A stretch of 47,251 bases of DNA, from NCBI GenBank assembly GCA_015485355.1, contig WFTQ01000091.1, positions 1-47,251 of the forward strand, in the 5' to 3' direction. The position numbers and the translations under genes were made by a program. This DNA is from a bacterium. Its GTDB lineage: Bacteria; Calditrichota; Calditrichia; RBG-13-44-9; J042. Under the pieces are notes generated by a model. It did no database searches. It saw nothing but the letters and a program-made list of their open reading frames with translations, and was not told the origin of the DNA. Positions within the stretch are counted from its first letter, which is position 1, and every line of letters starts with the position of its first letter. Shown here piece after piece: positions 15,761 through 23,963 of the stretch.

Positions 15761-18430
15761 TCAGGTCAACCGCTTCCAATTGTGTTGTAATTTCGTCAGC
15801 TTTTTCGAAAGATTTTTTAATTTTTCTTTTTCCTGCCGGATGACCTCCGCCGGGGCCTTTTGAAGAAAATCCTCATTGTTCAGCTTTTTCTGGAGATTGA
15901 GGACCTGCTGCTCCAACCGTTTGATCTCTTTTTCCAGGCGTTGGCGTTCCTTTTCCAGATCAATCAATCCTTCCAAGGGGATGAACAGCTCGATCTGTTC
16001 CACAACGGCGGTAGCAGTGGATTTCAGGTCTTCGCCTTGGGGAAGCTTTTCGATGGTGTCCACCCGTGCCAACTGCCGAATGTAGTCGCCAAAGGTCTGC
16101 AATAAACGCTGTGACCGGGCGTCCGTGGTTCGAAACCACAGGGTGGCCTTTTTTACCGGAGGAACGTTGAGCTCGGAACGAATGGTACGCACCTGGCCGA
16201 TGATCTGCTGGATAAGATGCATCTCCAGTTCCGCCTGAGGATCGTTCAGTTCTTCAAGAGGCTCGGGCCAGGCGGCGATTACCACGCTCTCGGCATCCCT
16301 GTTCGTCCGCAACCGCTGGAAAATCTCTTCGGTAATAAAAGGGATATAGGGGTGTAACAGATGCATGGTGGTCTTCATGATGTGAGAGGCAATGGCCTGG
16401 GCCGTTTGTTTCTCCGGCCCCTCGTCCTTGGCGTAAAGGCGGGGTTTGATGAGTTCCAGGTACCAATCGCAAAATTCGTCCCAGAAAAAGTGGTACACCG
16501 CCTCCAACGAATCGTGAATGCGAAAGTTGTCCAGATTGTTCCCCACACCGACAATAGCCTTATTCAGCCGGCTCAATATCCAGCGATCGGCCAGTTCAAA
16601 ATGGTCCCGGTAATTCAAATAATCGTCCCTGGGTTCATCCAAATTCATGGCCAGAAAACGATAGGCGTTCCAGATTTTGTTGGAAAAATTCCGTCCCATT
16701 TCGAAATAGTCTTCGGCCAGGTTAATGTCCTGTCCTTCGGAACTCAACATGATCAGGGTGAAGCGCATGGCGTCGGCACTGAACCGCTGGATAACATCCA
16801 AAGGATCGATGCCGTTGCCCAGGGACTTGCTCATTTTCCGACCAAAGCGATCGCGCACGATTCCATTCAGGTAGACATCGCGAAAGGGAACCTCGTGCAT
16901 GAACTCCATGCCGGCCATAATCATTCGGGCCACCCAGAAGAAAATGATGTCGGGCCCCGTCACCAGCGTGTTGGTAGGATAGAAATAGCCGAGTTCGGGG
17001 GTGGCTTTCGGCCAGCCCAGGGTGGCAAACGGCCACAGCCAGGAAGAAAACCAGGTGTCCAGCACATCCTCATCCTGGCGAAGATGGGGGTTTCCACATT
17101 TTTCGCATTGAGGGGGCATTTCGTGCGCCGCCATCATGTGTTGACAGGCGTCGCAATAATATACCGGGATGCGATGCCCCCACCATAGCTGCCGACTGAT
17201 GCACCAGTCCCGGATGTTCTCCAGCCAGTTGAGGTAGGTTTTGATCCAGCGTTCTTCGGGATGCAATTTGATGCGCCCGTCTTTGACGACCTGGATGGCC
17301 GGCCGGGCCAGCTCCTTCATTCGGACAAACCATTGTTCAGACAGCCAGGGCTCTATCACCGTATTGCAGCGATGACAATGGCCCACGTTGTGAACATGCG
17401 GTTCCATGTTGAACAGCAGGCCTTCCCGTTCCAGCGCCTCTACCACCCTTTTGCGGGCCACAAAGCGGTCTAATCCCTTGAACGAACCTGCATTGGTGTT
17501 TAAAGTGCCGTCAGTGTTTAAAATATTCACCGCCGGCAACCGATGCCTCTGAGCGATCTGGAAGTCATTGGGATCATGGGCCGGCGTTACCTTCACGGCT
17601 CCGGTTCCGAATTCGGGATCCACCTGGGTATCGGCGATCACCGGGATTTCCCGCTGCACCAACGGGAGTATGATGGTTCGGCCGATGAATTTCTGAAATC
17701 GAGGATCGTCCGGATGCACCGCCACCGCCGTATCGCCCAACATGGTTTCCGGCCGGGTGGTGGCGACGACTATATATTCCTCGCTATCCTTTAAGGGGTA
17801 TTGAATGTACCATAGATTCCCATCGTGGGTTTTGTATTCCACCTCTTCATCGGATAAGGCAGTGGAACATCGAGGACACCAGTTGATAATATATTTTCCC
17901 CGGTAAATCAAGCCTTTGTGGTACAACCGGATGAAGACTTCCCGCACCACAAAGGTGTATTCCGGGTCCATGGTAAAACGTTCCCGGCGCCAGTCGCAGG
18001 AACATCCCATCCGCTTTAACTGATTAATGATGGTGTTTCCATATTTTTCTTTCCATTGCCACACGCGTTTGACAAATTCCTCTCGCCCCAGGTCGTGACG
18101 GGTAAGGTTCTCTTTGCGTAACTCCTTTTCCACCACATTCTGGGTGGCGATTCCGGCATGGTCGGTGCCGGGCAACCACAACGCCTCGTATCCCTGTTTG
18201 CGTTTGTAGCGGATGAGGATATCCTGGATGGTGTTGTTATAGGCATGGCCCATATGTAGCGCCGCCGTCACATTCGGTGGAGGGATGACAATGGTGTACG
18301 GTTTTTTGTGCGAATGAACGTCGGCATTAAAATACCCCCTTTCCAGCCATACCCGATACCAGCGCTCTTCCACTTCTTCGGGACGATACACTTTAGGGAT
18401 GTCAACGGTCACTGGTTTTTCGCGACTCAT
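15761..18430 (-). CDS. valS: Valyl-tRNA synthetase
   Basis: This 889-residue class I synthetase charges tRNA(Val). The HIGH motif is HMGH at residues 59-62 within PPPNVTAALHMGHAYNN, and the KMSKS motif is at about residue 533 in GRKMSKSLGNGIDP. The editing domain shows VATTRPETMLGDTAVAVHP and GTGAVKVTPAHDPNDF. Residues 425-460 contain the CDACQHM...CEKCG zinc-ribbon insertion, and the C-terminal valine-specific coiled coil (from about residue 820) begins EGLIDLEKERQRLEKEI. These separate it from IleRS and LeuRS. It is the first gene of a leftward operon and has only about 100 bases of leader with no T-box elements visible. Confidence 0.98.
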   Translation of the reverse strand: MSREKPVTVDIPKVYRPEEVEERWYRVWLERGYFNADVHSHKKPYTIVIPPPNVTAALHMGHAYNNTIQDILIRYKRKQGYEALWLPGTDHAGIATQNVVEKELRKENLTRHDLGREEFVKRVWQWKEKYGNTIINQLKRMGCSCDWRRERFTMDPEYTFVVREVFIRLYHKGLIYRGKYIINWCPRCSTALSDEEVEYKTHDGNLWYIQYPLKDSEEYIVVATTRPETMLGDTAVAVHPDDPRFQKFIGRTIILPLVQREIPVIADTQVDPEFGTGAVKVTPAHDPNDFQIAQRHRLPAVNILNTDGTLNTNAGSFKGLDRFVARKRVVEALEREGLLFNMEPHVHNVGHCHRCNTVIEPWLSEQWFVRMKELARPAIQVVKDGRIKLHPEERWIKTYLNWLENIRDWCISRQLWWGHRIPVYYCDACQHMMAAHEMPPQCEKCGNPHLRQDEDVLDTWFSSWLWPFATLGWPKATPELGYFYPTNTLVTGPDIIFFWVARMIMAGMEFMHEVPFRDVYLNGIVRDRFGRKMSKSLGNGIDPLDVIQRFSADAMRFTLIMLSSEGQDINLAEDYFEMGRNFSNKIWNAYRFLAMNLDEPRDDYLNYRDHFELADRWILSRLNKAIVGVGNNLDNFRIHDSLEAVYHFFWDEFCDWYLELIKPRLYAKDEGPEKQTAQAIASHIMKTTMHLLHPYIPFITEEIFQRLRTNRDAESVVIAAWPEPLEELNDPQAELEMHLIQQIIGQVRTIRSELNVPPVKKATLWFRTTDARSQRLLQTFGDYIRQLARVDTIEKLPQGEDLKSTATAVVEQIELFIPLEGLIDLEKERQRLEKEIKRLEQQVLNLQKKLNNEDFLQKAPAEVIRQEKEKLKNLSKKLTKLQHNWKRLT

Positions 18431-18530
18431 AATCCGTACACCTTTTTGTTCACCTTGGCAATCCGACCCTTATTTAACCCGTTTTACGGAACATGGTGTT
18501 TCTTTGATCCAATCCTCTGTAAAGCTGTCA

Positions 18531-18559
18531 AATATAATAAACACCGGTTATCTTTGCAA
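18531..18559 (-). promoter_or_regulatory. Candidate promoter for the valS operon
   Basis: Read on the minus strand this gives TTGCAA, 17 bases, TATATT, a fair match to sigma-70 hexamers, about 100 bases before the valS ATG. It lies in the 247-base divergent region between valS and the deacetylase gene. A TATAAT on the plus strand at 18534-18539 overlaps it, but I found no good -35 for that direction. Confidence 0.4.
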
Positions 18560-18677
18560 AAAATTGAACAAAAAAGCCCAGGTGGGTGGCTGTGGTTGGT
18601 GGCTGGTGGAGGGTGCCGGCGGAAGACCGAGAGAATTTTTCCGATTGCAGTTGTTTTTCCTCACAGGGGATTTTAAA

Positions 18678-19655
18678 ATGGGTGTTAAGGGGAACGGAAA
18701 ACGGATGCAGGCTTTGGGAAGAATCTCTCGGTTATTTCGACGCGGGCGATGCAAAATCGTTTATCGCAGCGAATACATAACGGCGATCCATGCGCGTCAT
18801 GCGCATGGGGCCTTCGACGTGATGAAATTTAAAAAAATACGGGATCAGTTGATGCAGCAGCGCCTCATTCGCCGCCGGGATGTGCTGACACCCCAGCGAG
18901 TGACGGATGAGGATTTGTTGCGGGTGCACACAAAGGCATACTTAGATTCTTTAAAAAATCCCATGCTGGTGGGCCGATATTTGAATTTGGATTATATAAA
19001 TCCGTGGGACGATTATATCTTCGAATATTTTCGTTACATTACCGGGGGTACCATTCTAGCGGCCGATTATGCCTGGATGCACAATCTTGTGGTATTTAAT
19101 TTGGGTGGTGGGTATCATCATGCGCATCCCGATCGCGCCGAGGGGTTTTGTCTGATCAACGATGTGGCGGTGGCCATCGAAAAACTGCGGGCGGAAAAAG
19201 GATTGAAGCGGGTATTGGTTGTCGACCTGGATTATCATCAGGGCAACGGGGTCTTGTTGTTTTATCGCCGGGATCCGGACGTGTTTACCTTTTCCATCCA
19301 TGCCGATACCTGGAACGATGTGGAAAAGACGAATAACGTGGACATCGAGCTGCCGGCCCATACCTCGGATAACGATTATCTGGCCGTGTTAAAGACGTTA
19401 TTGCCGGCGGTATTCGATCGTTTTTCGCCGGAGTTGGTGATCTATCTGGCCGGCAGCGATCCGTATAAAGAAGACACTTTGGGAGATTTTGATCTGAGCG
19501 AGGCGGGTTTGCTGGAACGAGACATTATAGTATATCGGCAGGTGCGGCGGCGCCGTATTCCGTTGGCGGTGCTGGCGGCGGGGGGCTATGGGCCCCATAG
19601 CTGGCGGATTTATTTCAATTTTATTCAATGGGTTATCAAAAACGGCAGGGTGTGA
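18678..19655 (+). CDS. Histone deacetylase-like (class I/II HDAC fold) hydrolase
   Basis: This 325-residue zinc-dependent deacetylase has an intact active site. The His dyad is H147-H148 in GGGYHHAHPDRAEGFCLIND, zinc ligands are D185 and H187 in VVDLDYHQGNG, the third ligand is D261 in LAGSDPYKEDTLGDF, and the transition-state tyrosine is Y304 in LAAGGYG. The usual second His after the zinc His is Gln188, which is not a ligand. Bacterial members act on acetylated proteins, polyamines or other acyl-amides, and the substrate here cannot be read from sequence. I chose the ATG at 18678 (AGGGGA upstream); the frame is open further but through AT- and GT-rich non-coding sequence. Its TGA shares one base with the next ATG, so it is tightly coupled to the GNAT-like gene. 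Confidence 0.88.
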   Translation: MGVKGNGKRMQALGRISRLFRRGRCKIVYRSEYITAIHARHAHGAFDVMKFKKIRDQLMQQRLIRRRDVLTPQRVTDEDLLRVHTKAYLDSLKNPMLVGRYLNLDYINPWDDYIFEYFRYITGGTILAADYAWMHNLVVFNLGGGYHHAHPDRAEGFCLINDVAVAIEKLRAEKGLKRVLVVDLDYHQGNGVLLFYRRDPDVFTFSIHADTWNDVEKTNNVDIELPAHTSDNDYLAVLKTLLPAVFDRFSPELVIYLAGSDPYKEDTLGDFDLSEAGLLERDIIVYRQVRRRRIPLAVLAAGGYGPHSWRIYFNFIQWVIKNGRV

Positions 19656-20563
19656 TGTTTGGCAAACACAAAAGATTACACTTCATTGCCCGGCGGTTGA
19701 GTACCCACGAATTAACCCGCTTACGCGAACGCGACCTTCAGCTGGAACCCCAGAACCTGTTGGCCGAAAGCCCCGACGAACGTTCCACCCCGTATTTTCT
19801 GGGGTATTACTCTCCATCCGGTATCCAACTGGCCCTGGAAAAGTATGGCATTTTTAAAATGCTGAAGAAAAAAGGCTTCGATGGGTTTGAGATGGTGATC
19901 GATACCCGCGATCCCTATCGCCATCGCTTTGCCCTGTATTGCGATCATACCGTGGACGAAAATACCCTGCTGGCGGAGGTGGTGCTAAAACGCCGTTTTG
20001 TCACCCTCTGCCCTCCGTTTCCCTCTTCCATCCATGGTCGCGCTTACGAATTCCTTCAAGTCGAATGGTTGGTTTTACAAAATCCTCGAAAATCCTTTCG
20101 GCCGGACAGGCCCCGATTACCCGGCCAGAAATTCCCCGGCCTGGGAATGGGCGCTCTGGTCCTGGAAATATTGCTCATCATGTGCTGGCGATTAAGGCTG
20201 GCAGGCCTCTTGAATGTGCCCGAGTATTACCACAATGCTCAAATGTATGCCCAAGAGTTTTGTTTCATCGATCCCGATCGGGAGGGCAAGCTGAAAGCCC
20301 TGGAAAGGGATTTGTATAAAAATTATGGGCTGGCCACAAGTAGCTGGGCCATCGAGCTGGGATGTGTAGAAGAAAACGGCAAACCTTATGAGTGGCAATC
20401 CGGAGAGATGGTCGTGCCTTTGAATCGTGATCTAAAAAACTTTTTTAAAAGCAAGGCCTATCGGCATTCCGTGGAAGAGACAAAAAAACGGCATCGTTAT
20501 GAGTTAAATCCGGGCTGCTGGCAAAAGCGACGACAAAAATTGCCCGAAGGGGTTCTGTTGTAG
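19655..20563 (+). CDS. Conserved protein with GNAT-acetyltransferase-like core, partner of the deacetylase-like gene
   Basis: This 302-residue protein is not one I recognise by name. Residues 80-205 read like a GNAT fold: strands FRFALYCD and LLAEVVLKRRFV, then YEFLQVEWLVLQNP, a pyrophosphate-loop-like PGQKFPGLGMGALVLEILLI (residues 156-175, compare R/Q-x-x-G-x-G/A), and LLNVPEYYHNAQMYAQEFCFIDP (residues 185-207), which matches the motif-B pattern of an N-A-x-x-Y helix followed by an aromatic strand. The last 90 residues are basic and probably helical. The ATG at 19655 overlaps the last base of the deacetylase-like gene; an upstream ATG at 19628 would overlap further and is less likely. The acetyltransferase assignment is an inference from pattern. 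Confidence 0.72.
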   Translation: MFGKHKRLHFIARRLSTHELTRLRERDLQLEPQNLLAESPDERSTPYFLGYYSPSGIQLALEKYGIFKMLKKKGFDGFEMVIDTRDPYRHRFALYCDHTVDENTLLAEVVLKRRFVTLCPPFPSSIHGRAYEFLQVEWLVLQNPRKSFRPDRPRLPGQKFPGLGMGALVLEILLIMCWRLRLAGLLNVPEYYHNAQMYAQEFCFIDPDREGKLKALERDLYKNYGLATSSWAIELGCVEENGKPYEWQSGEMVVPLNRDLKNFFKSKAYRHSVEETKKRHRYELNPGCWQKRRQKLPEGVLL

Positions 20564-20847
20564 TTTTTCCGAGGCTGGTAAACGGTACGCTGTTTCCGAT
20601 CCGACGATGGTGATAAAAGGCCCTCGGGAGGCGGGCTCCGGCCGGATTTTTCTCCGGAAAAAAGAGGATCCGGGGTGAGTGTCCCCGTGTTCCCGAACAA
20701 GGTATAAAGATCGACAGCGATGATTCGTCTTCATACCCGGCGTGTTTCCGGAAAATGATTCCCTCGTCAGCCGGACGGGGAGATTCAACTCCGGGGGTTC
20801 GGGATCGAAAAACCGGGTTTTGATTGTAAAGCGTGCTGGAGGATGAG

Positions 20848-21678
20848 ATGATAAACTTGCTAAAGAGGGTGGGGCCGATATTTTTTATCCCCATAGCATT
20901 GTATTGTTTTTTTATGGAACGTCCGGATTCGGGAATCGCCTCGGAGGTGGACAAAGGGTTGAGCATCGGCGAGCGTTTTCATCGGGAAACCTCTTTGAGC
21001 TGGACGAAGGTGTTAAAGGATGTGTTTCGGCGCAAGCCGGCGCGTCCCCCGGCGTACAAAACTTATCCTGATGCTCGTGTCATTGCCCTGCCGCCGGCGG
21101 CCTATCGGGGAATGCTTCTGGAAGAAGCCATTCGCAGGCGACGCTCCGTTCGCGAGTACAGCCGACGGCCCCTCACGCTGGAGCAATTATCGCAACTGTT
21201 ATTTGCCGCCCAGGGGATTACCGGTCGACTCTTCGGTCAACCGTTGCGTTCGGTTCCTTCCGCCGGAGCCCTCTATCCCTTCGAAGTCTATGTGATTGTT
21301 CATCGGGTGCAGGGATTGGAGGCGGGCGTTTATCACTATGCCGTCAACCCGCATGCTCTGGAGCAGATCAAGGTGGGCGATTTCCGCCGCGAGATCACCC
21401 GGGCGGGGCTGGAACAGGAAATGCTGGGAGAAGCCAGTGTCGTTTTCGTGCTTTCGGCTATCTTCGATCGCACCCGCTCCAAATACGGAGAACGGGGATT
21501 CCGCTATGTGTATATGGAAGCCGGACATATCAGCCAGAACATTTACTTGCAGGCGGTGTCGTTACAATTGGGCTCGGTCTGTGTAGGGGCCTTTCTGGAC
21601 GATCGGGTTAATGCACTCATCGGCGTCGATGGCCGGAAAGAAGCCGCCATTTACCTGCATGCCGTAGGGACTTTGTGA
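20848..21678 (+). CDS. SagB/ThcOx-type nitroreductase-family oxidoreductase, N-terminally anchored
   Basis: This 276-residue FMN-dependent nitroreductase-fold protein begins with one hydrophobic segment (about residues 8-22, VGPIFFIPIALYCFF), so it is probably membrane-anchored or exported. The catalytic domain begins with RRRSVREYSRRPLTLEQLSQLL and GITG, followed by SVPSAGALYPFEVYVIV, GVYHYAVNPHALE, SVVFVLSAIFDRTRSKYG and YVYMEAGHISQNIYLQAV, the pattern of SagB-type dehydrogenases. Classical SagB oxidises azolines in peptide natural products, but no YcaO cyclase or precursor peptide lies nearby. Many solitary family members have unknown substrates. The ATG at 20848 is preceded by GGAGG at a good distance; a GTG 15 bases upstream is less likely. 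The next gene starts on the A of its stop. Confidence 0.85.
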   Translation: MINLLKRVGPIFFIPIALYCFFMERPDSGIASEVDKGLSIGERFHRETSLSWTKVLKDVFRRKPARPPAYKTYPDARVIALPPAAYRGMLLEEAIRRRRSVREYSRRPLTLEQLSQLLFAAQGITGRLFGQPLRSVPSAGALYPFEVYVIVHRVQGLEAGVYHYAVNPHALEQIKVGDFRREITRAGLEQEMLGEASVVFVLSAIFDRTRSKYGERGFRYVYMEAGHISQNIYLQAVSLQLGSVCVGAFLDDRVNALIGVDGRKEAAIYLHAVGTL

Positions 21679-21938
21679 TGACACGAACCGACTGGAATTT
21701 CTGGACCAGCCTGTTGTTGTTGATCCTCATTCTTCTGACGGCTCTGCTGGGATACATCCAGTCGGAGTTGGAATTGCGAAAGTTTGTACCTCATCGCTAC
21801 CTTGCCTATGCGACTTTGGTGGTGTTGGCCGTTCATTTGTATTTTAATTTTGGAAAAATCTGGCGCTATCTTCGGAGAAGAAAAAGGCGCCGCCGGGGTA
21901 CCGCATCCACAGAGGAACCGCGGAAGAAAGAATCCTGA
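21678..21938 (+). CDS. Small two-helix membrane protein (DUF4405/cytochrome-like)
   Basis: This 86-residue protein has two predicted membrane helices at about residues 10-27 (WTSLLLLILILLTALLGY) and 39-57 (YLAYATLVVLAVHLYFNFG), then a strongly basic tail with nine Arg/Lys in a row or nearly so. A His precedes the second helix (HRYLAY) and another lies within it (VHLYFN), a spacing seen in DUF4405 and cytochrome-b-like helices, so heme binding is possible but unproven. Its ATG shares one base with the stop of the nitroreductase-like gene, so the two probably form a membrane redox pair. Confidence 0.7.
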   Translation: MTRTDWNFWTSLLLLILILLTALLGYIQSELELRKFVPHRYLAYATLVVLAVHLYFNFGKIWRYLRRRKRRRRGTASTEEPRKKES

Positions 21939-22004
21939 CCGGGCCGGGGGCGAGTGGCGTCGTTTTAAACCGATGGATGATGCCTCAATATTTTGATAAA
22001 CATT

Positions 22005-22033
22005 TTGCATTTTTTAGGAGGGGAAATTAAATT
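22005..22033 (+). promoter_or_regulatory. Candidate promoter for efp
   Basis: TTGCAT, 17 bases, TAAATT lies 38 bases before the efp ATG. An AGGAGGGG at 22016-22023 falls inside the spacer with no start codon at a usual distance, so it is probably fortuitous. The same two hexamers recur upstream of korA, which modestly supports both. Confidence 0.35.
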
Positions 22034-22070
22034 CAAACTTGCGAAATTTTATTACGAGGGTTGTTGGGTC

Positions 22071-22634
22071 ATGAAAATCAAGGCCATTCAAATCAGGAAG
22101 GGGATGGTAATTGAATACCGGGGCGCGTTGCATCGGGTGACCGAAGCGATTCATGTTACCCCGGGCAAAGGGCAGGCGCTGATGCAGGTGAAAATGAAAC
22201 GGTTATCCGATGGCACGAACGCCGAGCATCGGTTCCGTCCCGATGAAGCCGTGGAAAAAGCCACCTTGATCAGCCGTGAATTTCAGTACCTTTACCAGGA
22301 TGGGGATGATTTTTCTTTTATGGATATGGAAACCTATGAACAAATCCTTTTAAATCGAGAAATGCTGGGGGACGCGGTGGATTATTTGGTACCGGAAACC
22401 ATCGTGCAGATTCAGTTTTATGAGAATAAGCCCGTGGGAGTAGAATTGCCCGCGGCCGTGGAGTTAAAGGTGGTGGAGACGGAACCGAACCTGAAGGGAG
22501 CCACGGTATCCAGCTCTTATAAACCGGCCACCCTGGAAACCGGATTGCAAACCCAGGTGCCTCCGTTTATCGAAGTGGGGGATGTCATTCGGGTCGATAC
22601 CCGAGACGGGAAGTATCTGGATCGGGCACGATGA
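22071..22634 (+). CDS. efp: Translation elongation factor P
   Basis: This 187-residue factor binds ribosomes stalled on polyproline and stimulates peptide-bond formation. The N-terminal KOW-like domain starts MKIKAIQIRKGMVIEYRG, and the loop VTPGKGQALMQVK carries Lys33, the position modified in many bacteria. The OB domains continue with FSFMDMETYEQI, and the C-terminal signature is present as PPFIEVGDVIRVDTRDGKYLDR. I chose the ATG at 22071 because it gives the family N-terminus; the longer frame starting at 21993 crosses the probable promoter. No epmA/epmB or other modification gene is in the window. Confidence 0.97.
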   Translation: MKIKAIQIRKGMVIEYRGALHRVTEAIHVTPGKGQALMQVKMKRLSDGTNAEHRFRPDEAVEKATLISREFQYLYQDGDDFSFMDMETYEQILLNREMLGDAVDYLVPETIVQIQFYENKPVGVELPAAVELKVVETEPNLKGATVSSSYKPATLETGLQTQVPPFIEVGDVIRVDTRDGKYLDRAR

Positions 22635-22737
22635 ATTCTCGAGGGAACCGAAAAACCGATTTGTAATACAATTGTTAACATCGATTGGCAAAAAGCGTGA
22701 CTAAAAAAAACATATTTCAATAAAAGGAGGTGATTGG

Positions 22738-23607
22738 ATGAAAGGGTTTCGTTTCCTGGCCGTTGTGGGGTTGATGGTAGTCTTTCTGGCCTCAGCCGTT
22801 GCCCAGGATGCGGCGAACGAGGCCAAAATTGCCTATAATGAAGGCAAATCACTCATGTTAAAGGGCAAATATGAAGATGCTCTGGCCAAATTTAAAGAAG
22901 CCGTGGAAAAAGACCCGAATCTGGCGGTGGCTTATTATGCCATGGGGCTTACGTATAAACGCATGCGCGATTACGTGAATGCCGAGAAGTCCTATCAAAT
23001 GGCCATTGAAAAAAATCAAAATTATTCGAAAGCGTATACGGCGTTGGGATTGCTGCAAACCCAGATGCAAAAGTACGATGCCGCCCTGAATACTTATAAT
23101 GCGGCTTTGCAGGTAAACCCCAAGGAAGTCAAAGCGTTGTGGGGTATCGGGTATGTGTATTTGAAGCAGAAGCAATATGCGAAAGCAAGGGACTATTTCC
23201 AGCGGGCGGTGGAAATCGATTCGGCTTACGGAAGGGCCTGGGAAAATCTGGGTATCGTTTACATGCAGACCAAACAATATACGAAGGCCATCGATGCGCT
23301 TCAGAAGGCCCTGCAGTACGAAAAAAGGGCTTCCAGTAAGGCCGATACCTATTTGCGGTTGGGCGATGCCTATTTGAATTTGAAACGATTGTCCGAGGCG
23401 GAGAAGGCTTATCAGCAGGCGGTGAAGTTGGCCCGCTCCAGTGCCATCCGGGCGGCCTCCAATTTCGGCCTGGGGGAAGTGTATAAAATGCGGGGACAGA
23501 AACAACTGGCCATTCAGTACTACGAAAAGGCCAGTCGCGACCGGAACTGGAAACAGGCAGCCTTGTACGAAATCGATATGATTAAAAACGAGAGTCGGTA
23601 TCAATAA
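22738..23607 (+). CDS. Secreted tetratricopeptide-repeat protein
   Basis: This 289-residue protein has a signal peptide (residues 1-22, ending ASAVA before QDAANEA) and seven consecutive 34-residue TPR units from about residue 29 to 275, each with the W/L-G-Y and A-x-x-x-F/Y/A-x-x-A-x pattern, for example AYYAMGLTYKRMRDYVNAE and AWENLGIVYMQTKQYTKAI. It should form a periplasmic or surface superhelix that holds protein partners, and no catalytic domain is present. The ribosome site AAAGGAGGTGATT is a near-perfect match to the 16S rRNA tail, suggesting high expression. An A/T-rich leader with a partial palindrome around 22661-22677 precedes it. A strong stem-loop follows at 23616. Confidence 0.9.
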   Translation: MKGFRFLAVVGLMVVFLASAVAQDAANEAKIAYNEGKSLMLKGKYEDALAKFKEAVEKDPNLAVAYYAMGLTYKRMRDYVNAEKSYQMAIEKNQNYSKAYTALGLLQTQMQKYDAALNTYNAALQVNPKEVKALWGIGYVYLKQKQYAKARDYFQRAVEIDSAYGRAWENLGIVYMQTKQYTKAIDALQKALQYEKRASSKADTYLRLGDAYLNLKRLSEAEKAYQQAVKLARSSAIRAASNFGLGEVYKMRGQKQLAIQYYEKASRDRNWKQAALYEIDMIKNESRYQ

Positions 23608-23615
23608 GCTGTGGC

Positions 23616-23646
23616 GGTTCCCTTCCGGCCTTCCCGGAAGGGAACC
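23616..23646 (+). repeat. 13-bp perfect stem-loop after the TPR gene
   Basis: The arms 23616-23628 and 23634-23646 are perfect inverted repeats (core GTTCCCTTCCGG) with a 5-base loop. It starts nine bases after the TPR stop and has no T tract, so it may be an RNA-stabilising 3' hairpin or an atypical terminator between the TPR gene and rpsU. Confidence 0.65.
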
Positions 23647-23754
23647 CAACCCTGGCATTTATTCCGATGACGATGGTTTTGTCGGGTGGGTGAATCCAAT
23701 GAGAGGGCTTTTAAAGAATCAGGCATCAAAACAGAAAGGAGGGAAGAGACGGGC

Positions 23755-23952
23755 ATGATTCATATCAAGGTGCGGGAAAATGAGACTTTCGAGAAAGCAC
23801 TGAAGCGATTTACCAAGGCGTGCGAGAAATCCGGGCTGATGGCCGAGATCAAGAAGCATCAGCATTTCGAAAAGCCCAGTGAACGTCGTAAGCGTAAAGA
23901 GAACGCCGCGCGCCGTAAGATTCGCAAGATGATGGAACAAAACCAGTTCTAA
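23755..23952 (+). CDS. rpsU: 30S ribosomal protein S21
   Basis: This 65-residue basic protein has the S21 pattern: an N-terminal IKVRENETFEKALKRFTKACEKSG, then EIKKHQHFEKPSERRKRK and a long basic helix ending RRKIRKMM. The ATG at 23755 has AAAGGAGGG at a good distance, and the extra 23 codons upstream in frame show no S21 similarity. Next to yqeY it forms a well-known gene neighbourhood. S21 sits at the mRNA exit channel near the anti-Shine-Dalgarno and affects initiation. It is of interest that many genes here have very strong Shine-Dalgarno sites. Confidence 0.96.
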   Translation: MIHIKVRENETFEKALKRFTKACEKSGLMAEIKKHQHFEKPSERRKRKENAARRKIRKMMEQNQF

Positions 23953-23963
23953 GGAGGGAATGG

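Noticed and set aside
18431-18677. Possible T-box leader upstream of valS
   Set aside because: The leader from the likely promoter is only about 100 bases, and I see no T-box sequence, specifier loop or terminator/antiterminator pair.
20640-20665. Hairpin CCGGA/TCCGG followed by A residues in the spacer before the nitroreductase-like gene
   Set aside because: The stem is only 5 bp and the A run gives no T tract in the direction of the upstream gene.
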